From assembly GCA_002150815.3 (NCBI GenBank), contig NDFF03000029.1:1-64000 (forward strand): DNA of 64,000 nt. The letters are read 5' to 3'. Of the stretch, positions 20,707 to 34,325 are shown piece after piece. Every line of letters begins with the position of its first letter. The first letter of the stretch is position 1. Made by a program: the position numbers and the translations under genes. The stretch comes from Grammothele lineata (Eukaryota; Basidiomycota; Agaricomycetes; Polyporales; Polyporaceae). The notes under the pieces were generated by a model. The model was given only the letters and a program-made list of their open reading frames with translations, made no database searches and was not told the origin of the DNA.

Positions 20707-23700
20707 TTAGGATGACTTGCGCCGGAGGCCGCTGAAGAGGCTCCCCTTGCGCACGCGGAAAAGGAACGTGAAGGCGTAGGTACAGAACACCTGCCACGCG
20801 CGCGAATCCGTCAGCCACTGCACGCACCTCCATACGAAACGGCGAGGAAGACTTACATTGAAAACGATAAAAGCGGCGAAGATGCCGAGGTTCCGCCAGT
20901 GGTGCGAGTAGAAGATGTTGAAGCTCGTCTCGAGGAACGCGTCCGTCGACGCGAACGAGCAGTAGTGGCAGTCCGCGCTCTCGCTCGGGTTCGTGAGGTA
21001 CCCGCCCGCGAGGGAGATGTACGGAGCCATATAATCGGAGCACGTCTGGCCCGACGGCGGCGTGATGGTGACGAGCTCGACCGCGGAGCACTCGATGAAC
21101 TGCTTGCCGAGCGCCTGGCCGAGGAGCGCCTCGATGAGGTAGGTGTAAGGCGACAGCCGGTACATCCACTTCCACCAGCCGAGCTGGCTGAAGGGCTGCA
21201 GGACGCCGTTGCTGCGCACAAGGTCAATAGGCAAACACAAGACGATAGGGGTCGCGAGGGATACTCACAAAGTCAGGACGAACGAGAACAAGAAACTGAA
21301 CAAGAGCGCGGCGATCTCCGCGTTCGGCGCCATCGCAGCAACAGCCTGGCCGATCGTGGTGTAATAGAGCGGGAAGAACACGCCGAGCATCAGGTACGTG
21401 AAGCCCGCGCGGTCGGTCGGGAAGCCGACGGTCCAGTACCAGCAGAGGAAGTAGAGCGAGGAGCCGAAGATGTTCCACGGGAGCTCGATGAGGATCTGAG
21501 ACGTGACGAGCGCGGTCCAGCTGTACATACGGCTGTGGCGCTCGCGCACCTCGAAGATGTTGCGCACGTCGATGAACGCGACCTGGAGCTGGTTCGCGAG
21601 CGGGACGGAGATGATCATAGACATGAAGATCGCCTGCACGGGTCGTCAGCGGGTCGCCCAAAGACATCATGGCAGAAAGTACTCACGAAGAGGTGGTTCT
21701 GGGTGCCCTGGATGGTCGTCTTAGCCTTGAAGAACGTGAAGCCGATGAGCAGCGCCGAGGCAATGTTCAGCGCCATCTTCGCGATGAGGTAGACGGGGTC
21801 GCGCCAGTGCGCCTGGGCGTCACGGCGGAGGAGCAGCGTCATCTGGTAGATCCACGACGTCGGGTACTCGCTCTGGAGGCGCGCCTGTACGGGGGGCTTG
21901 CTGCGGCCCTCGGTGTGGATCGCGGCGAGCTCCTCCCGCACGCGCGTGGCCTCGGCAGACTTCTTCCAAGCGTCGTGCCAGTCGATGGACGTCGTCGCGG
22001 TCGCGCCGGCTCCGATGGCCTCAAGGATGTACTCGGCCCTATACGAACGGCAAGTCAGCTCTTCAAATCGTAACGGGAAGGAGGTACGACTTACGGATTC
22101 TCATCATCCCCGCACTTGCGCGCCCCATTCCTCTCAAAGTAGTCAATCAACACGCTCGACCGCTGCCCAATATCTCCAAAGTAAACCGTCTGCCCGCCCT
22201 TGCGGAGGAGCAACAGCCTATCAAACACCTGGAACAACTCCGCGGACGGCTGGTGGATCGTACACACGATCGCCTGGCCCGAGTCCGCGAGGTCGCGGAG
22301 GAAGCTCGTGATCGCCCACGCGGACTGCGAGTCGAGCCCGGACGTCGGCTCGTCGAGGAAGATCAGCGACGGCTTCGCGACGAGCTCGACGGCGATCGTC
22401 GTCCGCTTGCGGTGCTCGACGCCCAGGGAGCCGACGATGGCGTCCCCGTAGGCCTCGAGCCCGCACATGTGCAGGACCTTCTCGGCGTAGGCTTTCTTTT
22501 CCTCGTAGGGCACGTCCTGGGGCTGGCGCAGGCAGGCGGAGAACAGGAGCGCCTCGCGTACGGTTGAGGTGGGAAGGTGCGTGTCCATCTGCTGGCAGTA
22601 ACCGCTGCGTCCGAACCCGTGAGTATATGCGCCCCCAACACCAGAGAGAACACTCCCGACTCACGTATGCGCTTGGAAGTCCGCAGGAAGCGGATGTCCA
22701 TTCATAAACCTGTCCCCCTCAACCACGCCCGTCGTCGTCCGCTCCGCAAGCACATTGAGTAGCGTCGTCTTCCCCGCGCCCGACTCGCCCATGAGCGCCG
22801 TCAACCTCCCGGGGCGCACGTACCCCGACACGTCGTCCAGCAGCTGCCTCGTCTCGCCCTTCCCGACCGGGACCGTATACCGAATGCCCTGCCACGAGAA
22901 CGTCTCGTGCACCTCGGGCGTCGCCGCCTTCATCTCGCTTACGTCCGTCTTCTCCGTCTTCTCCGCGATCGCCGCGGGGCTCGCGCCGTTGGAGGCGCCG
23001 CCCTTTTCCTCGTCGGAGGGGGAGGCTTGCTTCTCGGCGGCGGCGATGACGGCAGACTGGGAGCCGCGCTTGAAGAGCATGACGCTCGTCTCGCCCGCGA
23101 GGCTCTGGTTGAGCTCGGTGAGGATGAGGAGGATCGTGATGAAGCCGACGCCGAACGCGACGAGCACGCCGAAGTTCTGCAACGGACGACACGTGTAAGA
23201 ACGCCGAGGCTGCATAGAAGACAAGGAAGAGCACTCACCCGCCAGAGATGGTTGTACGTGTACGTGTACGACAGCTCGAGGTAGCTCGCGCCCGAAACCG
23301 TCGCCGAGCCAGTAACAGAGCCGACCGTCGTGCACACCTGGTTCGCTAACGACACGTTCGCATACGCAGGGCCCTGCGGCACAAGCGTCGAGCACTCCGC
23401 GTGGATCGTGTGGAATTCGTTAACCATCATCGCCTCGAAGCCGTAGCGCAGGGGCTGTGTACACACAAGTGCTTCCGTGAGCAGCCGACATCGGTGACAA
23501 ACACGAATGAATGCACTCACGTTAATCCACGTGATCCACTTGAGCGCGCCGATCATGTACGGCTGGGGAAGCGAGTAACCGGTGTACAAGACCAGGATGA
23601 GCGTGCTGAGACCCGCGACGGCCGTCGCTGGCGCAGGGCTCTTGAACGCAGCTGCAAGCGCGCGGAACCAGGCCTTCATGGTGATGGTATTGATGAACGA

Positions 23701-25901
23701 GAAGAGGAAGAAGATGAAGAACTGGCCCGCGGTGGCCTGGAGGCCGACGAGGAAGTAGATGAGCACGCCGAAGACGATCATGGTCACGAACGTGATCGGG
23801 ACGTCGACGAGCGTGAGCGCGAGGCCCTCGACGAACGGGTGGTACATCGCCGCGCGCGACTGCCGGTGCACAATGGGCCGCTGCGCGAATAGCGCGGGGA
23901 TCTCCGCCATGGTCGAGAGGGCCGCGAAGAGGAGCGCGAAGAAGAGGACGCCGCCGCGGGAGAAGAAGGTGATGGTCGTGTTGTCGAGCCGGAGGAAGAC
24001 GGTGCCCATGATGATCGCCTGCAGGACGAAGGAGGCGAGTTGGATGACCTGCGCGGCGATGCCGCCGCGGATAATTTGCACGCGGCGGCGCATGAGCGCA
24101 CGGGCCTGCATCGGGATCGAGACGATGTAAGGGCTCTTCTTGGACGTGTGCCGCGCGTGCTCGTCTTTGACGCTCTGCTTGTAGTGTGAGACGCGCTCGG
24201 GCTTGCCGACGAACTCGGAGTGGTAGGCGGCGATGTCTTCCCTGTTAAGCTGCGCAAACTCGGACCGCTGGAAGTGGGCGACAAACTCGTCCGCCGTTCG
24301 CGGGACGCGTTTCTCGTAACCCTCCCGGACAATACGGCCGTTCGGGTCGGTGACTGGTTGCAGAATTAGCACGATCGCGGGAACATCGAGGAATAAAGGT
24401 ACTCGCCGGCGACGAGGAAATCGGCCGTGGTCTGGCGGTTAGCCGGCTCGTACCCCATGTCGATAAAGTACTGCCTCGCCCGGTTCGCAGGACCGAAGTA
24501 AACTTGCTTGCCCTCGTAGATGACGCAGACCTTGTCGAAGATCTCGTACAACTGCTCGCCTGCTTGGTAAATGGCGACGATGCTAGACTGCCGGCCGATG
24601 TCGGTGGAGATACGGATGGCCTGGACGAACTCGAGTGCAGTCGAAGCGCTAAAATAGCCCACCGGTTAGCGGCCAGTCGAGGAATTCAAGCGGGAGGGCT
24701 TACTCGAGGCCACGTGTGGAGTTGTCCCAGCTGTTCAGACGGCTACGAGTCGCAAGAGCCTCCGCAATTGAGACACGCTTCTTCTCACCACCCGAGACAC
24801 CACGGATGGAGGCGTCACCGACGAGCGTGTTCTTGACATGGCGGAGACCAAACACCGTCTCGAGCACATCCGTCATCTGGGTAATGTGCTCCTCGCGCGA
24901 CATGCGGTCGAGGCGCGTCCTGGGCGTGCGCGTCTCGGCGGCGAACCGGAGCGTCTGGTCCACCGTCAGGGTGGGGAAGTGGACGTCGTCCTCGGGGCAG
25001 TACTGGACGTCCCCGCGGTAGCGGCGCTCGACGTCCGCGGGCGCGAGCGAGTCGTACCACACGTCCCCCTGGACCGAGTGGTACTCTTGCCGCTGGTTCG
25101 CGAGGACCTTGAGGAGGGTGCTGCACCCGGCTCCGGGGCGCCCGAGAACCACTGTGCAGGGCGGCACCGAGGTCAGATACAAAATGGAACGTTAAGGAGA
25201 CGCCGAGTAGTCAAACGTACGGAGCATTTCTCCGGGCCGCACTACGCCCTCGAAGCCGGTGAGGATGTCGCGGGTAGCGGGGTGAAGAATCTCGCTGAAT
25301 CCGCGAAGGGTGTTGAGCGGGTTGAGGGCCGAGCCAAAGGTCTCCTGGTAGGAGGCGGCGGCTCCAAGGCCGACGACCCGGAGGTTCTGGAAGCTTACGC
25401 CGAGCTCCCTACGCTTGATATCGGACTCGTCGAGCCTACAGCGAGAAAAGCAGTGTGAGCGGCCGGGCGGGCAACGTTGAATCGGAGCGCGTACCGCTTG
25501 ATGACGTTCCTCAGCGTCTTCTCGAAGTCGAAGGGGGCACCTTCGGACGCGAGGGTGATGTCGGTAGACTGGGAGTGCGTACTGTGATGCTCGTCCCCCT
25601 TTGTATGTACATGCTGCCGAGACTGTTGTTGTGACTGTCTCGACATTGTCCTCCGGAGTTGAGCGACGCCCTCAGGGTCGAAGATGCCGATGTCGACATG
25701 TGAGCCGTGGGTGTCTGTCCTTGTCAGAGCATGACGGTCGACAACGGGGGAAGAGGGGGCGCTGCGGTTGTTGGAGTCGGAGCGGTGGAGGGTGTTGTGG
25801 ATGGCCGCGTTTCCATACGAGGCGGCAATGTCGGTCGCGGTGGGGAGCTCGGGGACGCGGTCGCCGCCCTCGAGGGACTCGAGCTGGGCAGGGTCAGCCA
25901 T
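20707..25901 (-). CDS. PDR-type (ABC-G) multidrug exporter
   Basis: Full-size ATP-driven plasma-membrane pump of the fungal pleiotropic drug resistance family, order NBD1-TMD1-NBD2-TMD2. Start ATG 25901-25899 ([13 protein letters not shown]); stop TAA 20707-20709; roughly ten short introns. The N-terminal ~200 residues are the Ser/Gln-rich PDR extension, with [12 protein letters not shown] near its end. NBD1 has the Walker A typical of fungal PDRs, with Cys for Lys ([11 protein letters not shown]), the signature [15 protein letters not shown] and WDNSTRGLD (Asp restored across the intron). NBD2 has a canonical Walker A ([12 protein letters not shown]), the degenerate signature [15 protein letters not shown], and [20 protein letters not shown]2 ends in the PDR-type Cys-containing loop and final helix, then LRRKSS. 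The asymmetric ATP sites are normal for the family. Substrates are likely xenobiotics or sterol-like compounds, but this is inferred. Confidence 0.9.
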
Positions 25902-28485
25902 GGGGAAAGGCGGAAGCGGGCGGAGGAAGCGGGAGGAAACTCGAGCGAAACATGACTGGCAGAGAGGAGGATAATATACGGAGTGAGTGGGTCGGCTAAG
26001 CGGAATGAGCAACAGGGGCTGAGCTGGGCTGAGCGATTACCGGGCAGACGCTGATGAAGAGAGAGGCCGATGGGATCGCCGACAGGGTGCGGACTGCGCC
26101 ACCGCTGGCCAGCGCTAGCCTCGTTCTGCCGCCGCGCCTGCGCGTCCTCGCGGCAGACGCCCGTCCCCGCCCCCTCTCGGCATGTGATTGCGTTGTGATT
26201 GGGGCCTGTCGCGGCCCTATTGCCCCCGCTTACGCGACTTTTGCTTATTTCCCGCCCCGGGGGCTTCTCACTCCCTTCTATTGCCATATCGCTCTCTTCC
26301 CTCCTCTTCCCGGCGCTGTTGCCGAAAGGCCCGACAGGAGGTCGAAGGGGCTTGTCTGCCCCTCCTGCGCTCGCCTACCTCGCGGCTATACGTCAACTAC
26401 CGCTCCAACATCGCTCGCCGTGCTCTCTGCGTCCCCTGTGTCGGTCATTCTCGCTGACACAAGTCGAGGGCGCGTACGTATATTGACGGCCCAGCCACCG
26501 GAGAAACAGTCAGCGCACGATCGCGCCTTCCATCTCCGAACCTGTCGGGCGGCGACGCGTCGTCATTAATCCCGGCTCCTTTCCACTGCCCATCCTCCAC
26601 CACGTTCCCGGTCCCGCTCTCGGTCCTAGCCCATTTTGCTAAACTTTCTTCTCGCGCCGACGCAAACGCTCGCGATGGCGCAGGCTCCTGCTCATGCTCC
26701 TCGCCGCCAGAGATAATGCCGACTCCGACAGGAAGCCTCGTCGATGTGGCCGACACTTGAAAGTCAGATGCAGTTGAGCGCGCATTGATGCAGGGCGCAG
26801 GGCGCAACCGCCAATCCAGATCAATCGTTGCAACATCCAGCGCGTTTCGCACCTCGGTGCAATCACTGGCTGTCGTCACGACACGGCATCCCATTTGGAA
26901 TATTCGCGAACCATTCCAACCCGCACGCAGTTTATGGAAAGGTTTGAGGTCCACGTATGTCCCGGCATTGCTTTGTCACTCTCAACCTTGGCGAAACTCG
27001 AGGCTTCCTTGAGCATGTCTGTGATAGTCTGCTATATACTCAGGCACCACGTTTCGATTCGAAAGATGCGCTGTGCACGCAGCATCCGTATGGGACTCGC
27101 GAGGCGTTAATCGCTGTACTCGACCTCCCTGCCGGTTCGCGCACGCTTCCACAAACGATTGTCGTCCCCAAGCCCGTTCTCTCCCCAAAAGTTTGTCGCG
27201 CTTCTATTATCGTACGACGACTGCTTCTCCTCAATCACATGCCATTTACAATCTAGATGTCGTTCTGAGGAGGATGGTGATTTCGACAGCTCTGATCTGA
27301 TAAGGGGTTCGGCGACGTCAGGAGTCCAACAATAATAACATGGGCTTATGGCAGTCGTAGTGTGCCCCGGTCGCGAGTAGATGCAGCCAAAACTCAGCGC
27401 TCAGCGCTCGCCCCAGACCCTTGACATTCGGCCCAAAGGGCTGAATGGATATGAATGGATATCATACCGTCAGTACGTCGCAATCAGACCTCCCGCCCGA
27501 GCCCGCCATTATCCATCCTTCCGAGCCCTCGGTCGGGAGGCGAGCCTCCCGAGAGCAGGGATTCAGGCGGGGCAGAGAATGTAGTCTGTCTCACTGTCGA
27601 CTCCAGGCCTTGCAAAAGCCGTTCGCCACTGACACTAGTACGGTTCATGCGTAAGCCTCGAGCTCTCGAAGGCGCCGGCATGTACAGCCTCGCGCGGTCC
27701 GGGCGGCGGGGCGGCTGGCCCTCGTCCTCGTTCGCGGTATCGATCGCATCTCCCGCACGCAGCCTGGCTTAGGGTCAGTGTGTGAGTCACTGGCTTGCGT
27801 AGTTCGCCGGCCAGTCTGCATACGCATCCCCGCCGCAGGTGCCGGTGGCGTCCTCCCCCGGTCAGCAGCAAAACACGATCTTGACATAGCTTAAGTGACC
27901 TCCGGGGAGCCGGCATATGCTCCCGCGGCGGCATATACCATCTCGGACGTCAGCAGACCTCTCCCCTGCCCAACAAAGCAATTGCAACGATGGCGAAGTT
28001 TATCTGCACCTTGTCGCGACTGCCGCCGCTTGCGGCTTGTGCCTGTTCCCTGCAGCCCTGCAGATGCTGTGCCCCCATGAATTGAATCGTCCCAAGCGAG
28101 CGATTTCACGTGCTTACGCATATGTCGCGGTGTCAGTGGTGTCAGTGGTGTCATAATGGTATTCAAATCGGAGCGCCGCGGACTTCGGTCCCGCCGGGAC
28201 AACGGCCGCATCGAGCTTCTTGTGGTTCAACGATGCAATCCGTATACAAGTACAGTTCATGTTGTTCATGGCGCGACAACACGCGCTTTCCTAATGCCGC
28301 GCGAAGAGCGGGGAGGTGGCATTACAGGGACGGTCAAGGGACGGTCTGGAAAGATGCTGACGCGGTGAACCCGTACGGACGTATAGAAGGTTCAAGAAGC
28401 TCTCGCGGCGCGGAGGTGGCTTGTAAATCATTCCGTTCATAAGCTTTATGAAGAGAGCATGGGCTGCGACACAGATGTGGCCTCT
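25902..28485. other. Intergenic, 2.6 kb, no gene recognised
   Basis: Holds the promoter of the ABC exporter (25902 to about 26400) and the 3' side of P450-1. Several short frames exist on both strands (for example 26445-26954 on the minus strand), but none shows a domain, a good splice pattern or family resemblance. Confidence 0.4.
28129..28153. repeat. Short tandem repeat GGTGTCAGT
   Basis: Three adjacent copies of GGTGTCAGT, the last imperfect (GGTGTCATA), in non-coding DNA. Significance unknown. Confidence 0.5.
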
Positions 28486-30617
28486 TTAAATCTGGCTATC
28501 GCCCTGCGCGTGTGCTCGTATGAGCGCCTCCGCTTCCGCCGAGCGGGGCTTGATAGTGCACCTCGCATCGACGGGGTGTCTGCACGTACAGGCGTGACTT
28601 TCTCAGTACATGGCCTCCCCACATTCGCGAGAACAAGGGGCTCACGAGAGGACGCCGTCCGTCATCGACGGCACAATAATGATAGGCGCGCCGCGCGCGT
28701 CCAGGGGCGGGCCGACGTCGAAGACGTGCAGGATAGACGCGAGCGTGATGTCGATGGTCGTCTGCGCGAAGTGGCGGCCAGGGCAGAGTCTACGGAACGA
28801 GTTGCGCCCAGTGCTCGTCAGCAGGTGCCGATACTACGAGATTAGGAAGGCAAGGCGGAGAAGCGGCTCACCGTCTTCCGTATCCGAACACAAAGTCTAC
28901 CGGATCGCGCACATCTGTGGCGAGCTTGCCGTCCGCCCCGATGAAGCGCTCCGGTCGAAACTCTTGTGGGTGGTCGTATACGTCGGGATCGTTCATGCAT
29001 GCCCTGCAATAACAGCACGCTGAAGGTAGGATCATCCATCCATCTAAGGACGAAGCGAAGCACAAACCATGTATTCGCGATGAGCACCGTCCCTGCCGGG
29101 ATGAGATACCCACCACACTCGACAGCGGCCGTCGTGTAGTGCGGAAAGCCGATGGGGAGGGGTAGGTGCCACCGGAGTGCTTCCTTGGCTGCGGCCGAGA
29201 CGTAGACAAGAAGCTCTAGGTCGCTGAACGTGGGTAGGCGGTGAGGGCCGACAACGGCATCAAGCTCCGCTTGGATCTTCTTGGTCACGCGCGGGTGAAG
29301 GGAGAGCGCGAGGAGCGTTGCTTGGAGGATGGAGGAAACCTGTGTGTGGCGGGTAAGATTCCGTCTGCTAGCTCGGCCGCGGCGGGAGAGCACTTACCGT
29401 ATCGGAACCGGCTTTCATAGCGCGGGCGTTCGTCAGAGGCATGGTGGGATTCGAGAACAGTGCGGGCTGTCTTACCCGTAAACGCAACGGTCCCCACATT
29501 CCTAGTCATCTCTTCCGCCTCGACCGGGTCGATTCCCGGTGTACTCCCTAGTTTCGCAATCATCGAGCCTACTATGGAGCGCGAGGTCCCTTCTCGTTCC
29601 TGATGCCGATATCAGAAACCACTGCTCTATGTCGGATGCATGTACTCACTATGACTGACTTGACGTGTTCGTACGGCAGGCTTTCGAGTTTGTCAAACGC
29701 CTTACGGCAATCCACAAAGAACTTCTGCTTTCCCGATCCGGGAAACCACGAGGGCGCGTGTCGGAGGAAAGGAAGATGCTCGACGGCCCACTTCCCCGGA
29801 ACGAACGCCGCTGCGGCAGCGGAGAGCGCCTCCTCGGACGTGCGCACGTACACGTCGTGCTCGTCCACGACGTCGATGTCGTATGCGATTTTCATCGTCA
29901 TGGCCGCGAACAGACTAGATCACGCGAGCGACGGCATCAGTATTCTGGAGGCACATGTCATACGAGAGACGAGTACCTACAGCCTGATATGGTTTGCTGA
30001 ACGGAAGGGATCTGCGAGAAGCCTATTCAGGAAAGCACGTGTTGCGCCGAGCTGCACGGGCTGGTACTCTTTGATCGCGCTCGAGTGAAAGTACCGAGAG
30101 AACTCGCGCCGGAAGCGTCTCCAGCGGGAGCCATAAGGCATCATCACGAAGCTTGAGCCCTGGCCAGTCCTGGACGCTCTTAGGGTAGAATGTATGTCGG
30201 GTGACGTAGACGACTTACAGTTCGATCAATGAGTTCGCGCTCCTGCTGGACGTAGTGCCGGAATGTCTGTCGAGGCACTCAAAGATGGCTTTAGCGCTGC
30301 CAAGAACGACGATGGACTGCCCGGGCACGCGCAGATGCACCATGTCACCTGAAACGATCGCACGAATGACAGTTCAGGAGGCTGCGCAGCGGCTACTACG
30401 GGGAGCGGGACTCACCATATCTAGCAGTGAGATCGCGGTACCCTTCCCACATCTTGAGGATAGGTATGTCGAATATGTTTCCGACGAGTGGTAATGGACG
30501 TGGGCCAGGTGGCAATGGTAGACGTCCCGTGGCGTTATGTCGTACAAATTTGAGGAAGGATAGGGATAGACATGTGAGCACCGAGACGAAGATGAACCCG
30601 AAGGAATCGAAGGCCAT
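28486..30617 (-). CDS. Cytochrome P450 monooxygenase, copy 1
   Basis: Microsomal haem monooxygenase. Exon 1 (30416-30617) encodes a membrane anchor (SFGFIFVSVLTCLSLSFL) followed by the Pro-rich hinge LPLPPGPRPLPLVGN. Later exons give the C-helix MPYGSRWRRFRREF, the I-helix AGSDT split by introns, ExxR (KEALRW), PERF (EFRPERFIGADG), and the haem loop FGYGRRLCPGRHFA. The haem loop is completed only after splicing, since an intron sits between GRR and LCPG. The final exon, after another intron, ends in HPVDARCTIKPRSAEAEALIRAHAQGDSQI with stop TAA 28486-28488. All key residues are present, so it is an intact gene. An in-frame ATG at 30653 (MRAFTTPL) is an alternative start. It is head-to-head with copy 2. 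It groups by sequence with copies 2 and 3; CYP family and substrate cannot be assigned from the sequence alone. Confidence 0.88.
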
Positions 30618-32143
30618 GAAGGGCAGGGGAAGCGGAGTTGTGAACGCGCGCATCAGCCACGACCTATTTATTAGCTGCCAAGATCGTGAATGTATAGCGC
30701 ACATGAAACAGGTTTGGTTAGGACCTTGAAGTCAATCGGTCATAGAACTCCAATGACGCACATCATGTATCGTCCGAGATCCGTGTCACAACGAACGCTT
30801 CAGTTCCGGGTGCCAACGTTCCGACACATTCAATAGCACCTCAACAAGGTAATCGAGATTCCTGTGTTTCCGCGCAATTCGATAGGGTCGCCGGTAGCTA
30901 TCGGCCATCATGGAGAAAGGGAACAGATCGCGAATACTGAGTGACAGCTCTGCGGGTTCTTCAGCCGATCTACGTGCGTCTACGTCTCAAGGACAGAAGA
31001 GCCCACTCACGATAATTGCAAGCATTGGATGTATAACTAAATAGCGCGAAATGCCACCATAGATTGCGCAGCGTGGTCGTTGGAAAGGGCCGCGACCCCG
31101 TAGCGCGGGACTATCGGTCGACAAGTTCTCTCATGACATGATTTGGATCTTCATGACATACCGAGGCTACTCACACGCCTATTACTTTTATGATGAGGAC
31201 TCTAGTGCTGTCAGGCTGTAGATACGCCACTGATGAGTGCACAAAGCGATGGAAGGGAGCGGACGTACCTGCTTTCACTGTAGAAGGCTGCTACTGCTTG
31301 CCGTGCACATTGCAAGGTGATTGCAGTATTCTGAGCATCACTGGAGGGAATTTCGACGCGACGCCGAACATGCCATGCAACGATACTAGCATGATTATTA
31401 CAGGCTGAGGTCACTGTGAGGAAACGGGGTAAGAAACGAAAATGGGAGCTGAGCGACGTAGAAGAACGGCTAAACGCCAGATCAACGGCCCTCGAACACC
31501 TTTGCCCTAAGTTAGCGCTCATGGCGCGACCCCGGAACACTATGGTCTCCTTTCAAGTTCTGCGCACTTGTGACTTGAGTGGTCACTTGTCTCTTCGCCA
31601 TCCAATGTTCTTTACCCTAGAACAAAGAATGAACGTGTTTTCGTGTAGTGGCTGGAAACAGTGGGACCCTCTCGACTCGCAGATGCCATCACAAAGGTGA
31701 GTGATTCGGGGATCCAGCTTGAACGAAAACGCTCAAGTTTCCCTTTGACGCAGGCTCACTGTCCTGGCTCAGATGTGCGACTCGTTGGAGATGGCCTCCT
31801 ATAAAACACAGTCGCGCATCCGAACGTTCGGTGGCAATGCAGAACTCTGTGCCAGTGCCAACAGTCTAGCGACCATTACGACTCGACGATTACGTATGTA
31901 AAGTTGGCCACGTATAGTACAGAAACTGCCCTGCCTCCTTTGAATAACACGCCGCCTGGTCCCCGGGTAGGGTTGGATGGACAGGAAAAGATCAGTCATG
32001 AGCTCAGGTCATCGGACGTGCAGTCAAACTTAATTGCGCTAGGATGCCGCTCTAGAGCCTCACACCGTCCGATGCCGTCCCTAAAGACCTAAGTACTGTC
32101 ACTCACGCAACGAGTCGTCAGATTCGCCCTCCCTTGAACTGTG
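30618..32143. other. Divergent intergenic between P450 copies 1 and 2
   Basis: Bidirectional upstream region of about 1.5 kb, visibly more AT-rich than the flanks. Short frames (for example 31190-31408 and 31416-31700) have no recognisable product. I see no third gene. Confidence 0.4.
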
Positions 32144-34325
32144 ATGGTCGAACATCTTCCTGTCGCGAAGCCCCTCGAAATGGTCCTGCTTGTCTTCTGT
32201 ACGGTCATTCTCGCCTACGTCATGTCTCTTGTGAAATGGCACATGCGGTCGAAAGGCCTTCTTCTCCCTCCCGGCCCCAAGCGTCTCCCCATCCTCGGGA
32301 ACTTCTTCAACACACCAACCTTCAAGCCGTGGCGACAATTCAGGGAGCTCGTTTCCGAGTTTGGTCAGTCTGTCTATAGCTCAGTGTTTGTACTCACTGA
32401 TCACGCACTGATTGCTTCTGTATCTTTCAGGAGATGCTATTTATCTCAGCTCATTGGGACAGTCTACTCTTATCCTAGGAAGTACGGAAGTCATGGAAGA
32501 GTTCCTGAACCAACGGTCCCTTAATACCTCGGACAGGAAGCAGACGCCACTTATAGAGCTGTGGGTGTCTATCAACTGATAGTCTCTGTCGCTCAACTTG
32601 CACCTGAGATGTGACGAATGCGTTTCTCTGCAGCGGTGGTAACGGCTTTAACTTCGGGCTTTGGCCGTATGGCCCACAATGGCGGCGGCATAGGCGTGCA
32701 TTCACGCATCATTTCCACCACGACGCCGTCGTCGCTTATCGCTCGCAACAGACAGCCTCCACTCACATATTTCTCGAGAAGCTCCTTATCGACCCTGCGA
32801 GACTGATAGAGCACATACGATAGTGAGAAATCAAATTTCCGCGAAAGAGAATGTGAACTAACCGCAAAGAACCACTTCTAGTCTGGTTGCGGCACCCGTT
32901 TTGAAGGTAACCTACGGAATCAACGTCAAAGACGTGGGAGACGAATTTGTAGGGATGGTCGAAGCTGGAGTGGGAGTGTTCAAGGAATCAATGATACCTG
33001 GAAGATTCATGGTAGAATTTTTCCCTTTCCTCAAACACATTCTACCGTGGTTTCCCGGGACTCATTCTCAGAGATTGTTCTCGAAATGGCAAGCTGTCAG
33101 CGCACGGGCAGTGAATGTCCCATACGGATATTCCGTCTCCAATCAGGTACAGTACTGCAGATCTGTTCAGGAGGCTTCCAAGTTCAACAGCCTCTTAATG
33201 GTGCTGAACAGGAGGATCTTGGCGTGCAACAGTCGATCGTTGGACAATTGCTCGCGGAAACCGAACAATGGGCTGACAGTCCCCAAGATCCCATCATCAA
33301 GAATGTTGCAGCTCTGACGTACCAAGGTAACTTTCTTGCCTTCACCGGCTCCGGGCGGAGAAGTTGAGCTAAGCCGATCACAAATGCGCTCACAGCTGGC
33401 GCTGATACTGTGAGTTGTACCACTGTCTCATCTATGTGCCTCGAGCACCGCTAACGATATCTTCTCTCATACTATGTGTGACTCAGAGTTTCTCCGCTCT
33501 ACAAGGCGCATTTCTTGCTCTCTCCTTACATCCCACCACTCTCAAAACCGCGCAAGCCGAGCTCGATGCCGTTGTCGGCCCGCACCGTATGCCCGACTTC
33601 AGCGACAAAGATGCGCTTGTGTACGTACGCGCTACAATCATGGAGGTCCTCCGATGGCACAACGGTGTTCCTCTCGGCATTGAGCATACTACAACGGCCG
33701 ACGACGAGCTACGGGGATGGTTCATTCCCAAAGGCACCACAGTGTGGGCGAATGTTTGGTGCGTCCACGGCTTTCCGTGTGACTCACAGGTAGAGGGGAT
33801 TTTCTTATGCGCTGTGGACGGCAGGGCATGCATGCACGATCCGGCCTTCTACCCAGACCCGGACCAGTTCCGCCCCGAACGCTTCATCCGCGACGGCAAA
33901 ATTGATGAAAACGTCCTGAGTCCTCTGGACATCGTGTTCGGCTTCGGCCGAAGGTGCGCACGACGTCTCCTGCGGAATGGCCTTCCGCTGCGCAGGCTCA
34001 TTGAATTCATTCGTCCTGCAGGATCTGCCCTGGTCGAGACTTCGCGCTGGCCGGTCTCTTCATTACCCTCGCGTCGGTCATGCATGTCTTCAACATTACG
34101 CCTCCTCTCGACGAGAACGGCATCCCGATTGTCATCAAATATGAAGAATCAAACGGGGTGCTATCGTATGTGTTGGCTCTTGGTGAGCAATCGGCTTATA
34201 TTAACGTTACTACTGCCAGGTACCCGGTTGACTGTCGCTGTACGATCACGCCGCGCTCGCCGGAGGCTGCGGATCTGATTCGTGCACACGCTACCATGGC
34301 TCGTGCAGGTATACATGAGGTGTAG
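32144..34325 (+). CDS. Cytochrome P450 monooxygenase, copy 2
   Basis: Start ATG 32144: MVEHLPVAKPLEMVLLVFC, a membrane anchor, then LLLPPGPKRLPILGN. Further exons give WPYGPQWRRHRRAFTHHFH (C-helix), a region around FVEFFPFLKHILPWFPGT equivalent to copy 3, AGADT (I-helix, completed across two introns), MEVLRW (ExxR), FRPERFIRDGKIDEN, and the haem loop. The unspliced frame at the haem loop looks broken (GRRCARRLL). Removing the intron at about 33955-34020 restores FGFGRRICPGRDFA, so the cysteine is present. The end is also spliced and gives GVLSYPVDCRCTITPRS followed by SPEAADLIRAHATMARAG, with stop at 34323-34325. About ten introns. It is divergent from copy 1 and followed by the multicopper oxidase. 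Substrate unknown. Confidence 0.88.

Noticed and set aside
20899..21792. 297-codon plus-strand frame opposite the PDR exporter
   Set aside because: Shadow frame of Arg/Glu/Asp-rich composition over a well-supported minus-strand gene.
24640..24720. Asp-to-Glu change in the D-loop of NBD1 of the PDR exporter
   Set aside because: The apparent GLE comes from reading into the intron; the spliced codon is GA|C, giving the normal Asp.
33955..34080. P450 copy 2 appears to lack the haem cysteine (frame reads GRRCARRLL)
   Set aside because: A GT-AG intron lies there; splicing restores RRICPGRDFA in frame.
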